A stretch of 6,388 nucleotides of DNA. Source: Spirochaetaceae bacterium (GTDB taxonomy: Bacteria > Spirochaetota > Spirochaetia > Treponematales > Breznakiellaceae). Below the pieces are notes generated by a model. That model did not search any database. It worked only from the letters and a program-made list of their open reading frames with translations, and was not told the DNA's origin. The stretch spans positions 1 to 6,388 of the forward strand of contig JAISDF010000085.1 in NCBI GenBank assembly GCA_031265025.1. The letters run 5' to 3'. The stretch's first letter is position 1. Each line of letters begins with the position of its first letter. The translations under genes were made by a program, and so were the position numbers. Below are positions 6,082 to 6,388 of this stretch, in pieces.

Positions 6082-6111
6082 GCGGTATTGTAGTTTCAAA
6101 AAAGACTAAGC
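6064..6111 (+). repeat. Near-perfect 20-nt direct repeat of the rep 3' end
   Basis: AGTTTCAAAAAGGACTAAGC at 6064-6083 recurs at 6092-6111 with one change (AAGGAC to AAAGAC). The first copy encodes the last residues of Rep, SFKKD, and its stop. The second copy could encode the same peptide and stop but lies 28 nt on, out of frame and after the real stop, so it is untranslated. The single difference is synonymous at the lysine codon. Confidence 0.85.
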
Positions 6112-6118
6112 AATAAGG

Positions 6119-6145
6119 CGGTTTCAAATTTGAAGTTTGAAACCG
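6119..6145. terminator. 10-bp hairpin between convergent genes, candidate bidirectional terminator
   Basis: CGGTTTCAAA (6119-6128) pairs perfectly with TTTGAAACCG (6136-6145) around a 7-nt loop. It lies 37 nt after the rep stop and 9 nt after the stop of the opposing gene at 6155. Neither strand has a clear T-run after the stem, so termination strength is uncertain, but the position suits a shared terminator. Confidence 0.55.
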
Positions 6146-6154
6146 GTCACGTCC

Positions 6155-6388
6155 TCATCCCAGAGTTTCCCGCCTGTTGAGAAGCCGCTCCCTCCGTCTT
6201 TCAAGATCTTCCCTCAGCCCTGGGGGAAGGGCCGGGGCGCGGGGAAGGCCGTTTTCCCGGTCAGGGGGAAGCAGGGCGAGAGCTTCGCCGGTATACGCAA
6301 GGGCCTGATCCAGGCCGAAGTTTTTCTCCGCGTCAATGGAAAGGGCCCGCAGGGCCAGGGCCTTTATACGGAGCGGGCATCCCTGCCT
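6155..6388 (-). CDS. C-terminal 77 residues of an unrecognised helical protein (5' end outside window)
   Basis: On the minus strand one frame is open from the window edge to TGA at 6155-6157, giving 77 residues. The part visible begins RQGCPLRIKALALRALSI and continues with FGLDQALAYTGEALALLP, a Pro-rich turn (LPRAPALPPG), and a final charged helix LREDLERRRERLLNRRE. The helix-turn-helix spacing of small residues (ALALRAL, QALAYTGEAL) resembles tetratricopeptide-like repeats, but no full repeat can be confirmed from this piece. Codon use is like the neighbouring genes, with GC-rich third positions. It converges on rep across a 73-nt gap with a hairpin. The other two minus-strand frames are broken by stops. 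Function unknown. Confidence 0.7.
   Translation of the reverse strand, partial: RQGCPLRIKALALRALSIDAEKNFGLDQALAYTGEALALLPPDRENGLPRAPALPPGLREDLERRRERLLNRRETLG

Noticed and set aside
5479..6099. 206-codon minus-strand open frame antisense to rep
   Set aside because: The plus strand carries helicase motifs V and VI here in perfect order; the antisense frame is a shadow.

Overview
The window looks like a piece of a spirochaete chromosome, most likely a treponeme with GC content above half. The best clue is the tmRNA: its tag reads ANNDSYDYALAA, close to the Treponema pallidum tag as I recall it (ANSDSFDYALAA). A Rep-type helicase and an Hpt plus REC-HD-GYP pair fit but are not diagnostic. Nothing suggests an insertion sequence, prophage, CRISPR array or integrated element. 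This appears to be ordinary housekeeping and signalling DNA with some interesting small-scale structure.

Layout, left to right. (1) 1-495, plus strand: the C-terminal end of a gene that enters from outside, possibly the tail of a methyl-accepting-chemotaxis-like protein. (2) 540-1490, minus strand: an unrecognised 316-residue helical protein that converges on (1). (3) 1568-1910, minus strand: tmRNA (ssrA), with a good sigma-70-type promoter at 1947-1975 and a perfect 10-bp hairpin in the predicted 5' leader. (4) 1995-3414, minus strand: a two-gene operon, Hpt then REC-HD-GYP, overlapping by 14 nt, with its own promoter and a strong Shine-Dalgarno that moves the Hpt start to 3414. (5) 3523-6081, plus strand: a divergent pair, a COG2426-type small membrane protein and the Rep helicase, 6 nt apart. 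(6) 6082-6154: a short intergenic region with a near-perfect 20-nt repeat of the end of rep and a 10-bp hairpin. (7) 6155-6388, minus strand: the C-terminal 77 codons of a further gene with no start in the window, converging on rep.

How the genes relate. The Hpt protein probably passes phosphate to the receiver domain of the HD-GYP protein, which would control hydrolysis of cyclic di-GMP; no sensor kinase is present here, so the phosphodonor is elsewhere. tmRNA works in ribosome rescue with SmpB, which is not in the window. Rep acts in replication restart and removal of proteins ahead of forks. I see no functional link between Rep and the membrane protein beyond likely cotranscription. I did not find a convincing new multi-gene system. 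The most original observations are the ssrA leader hairpin, the duplicated 3' end of rep, and the unrecognised gene directly downstream of ssrA.
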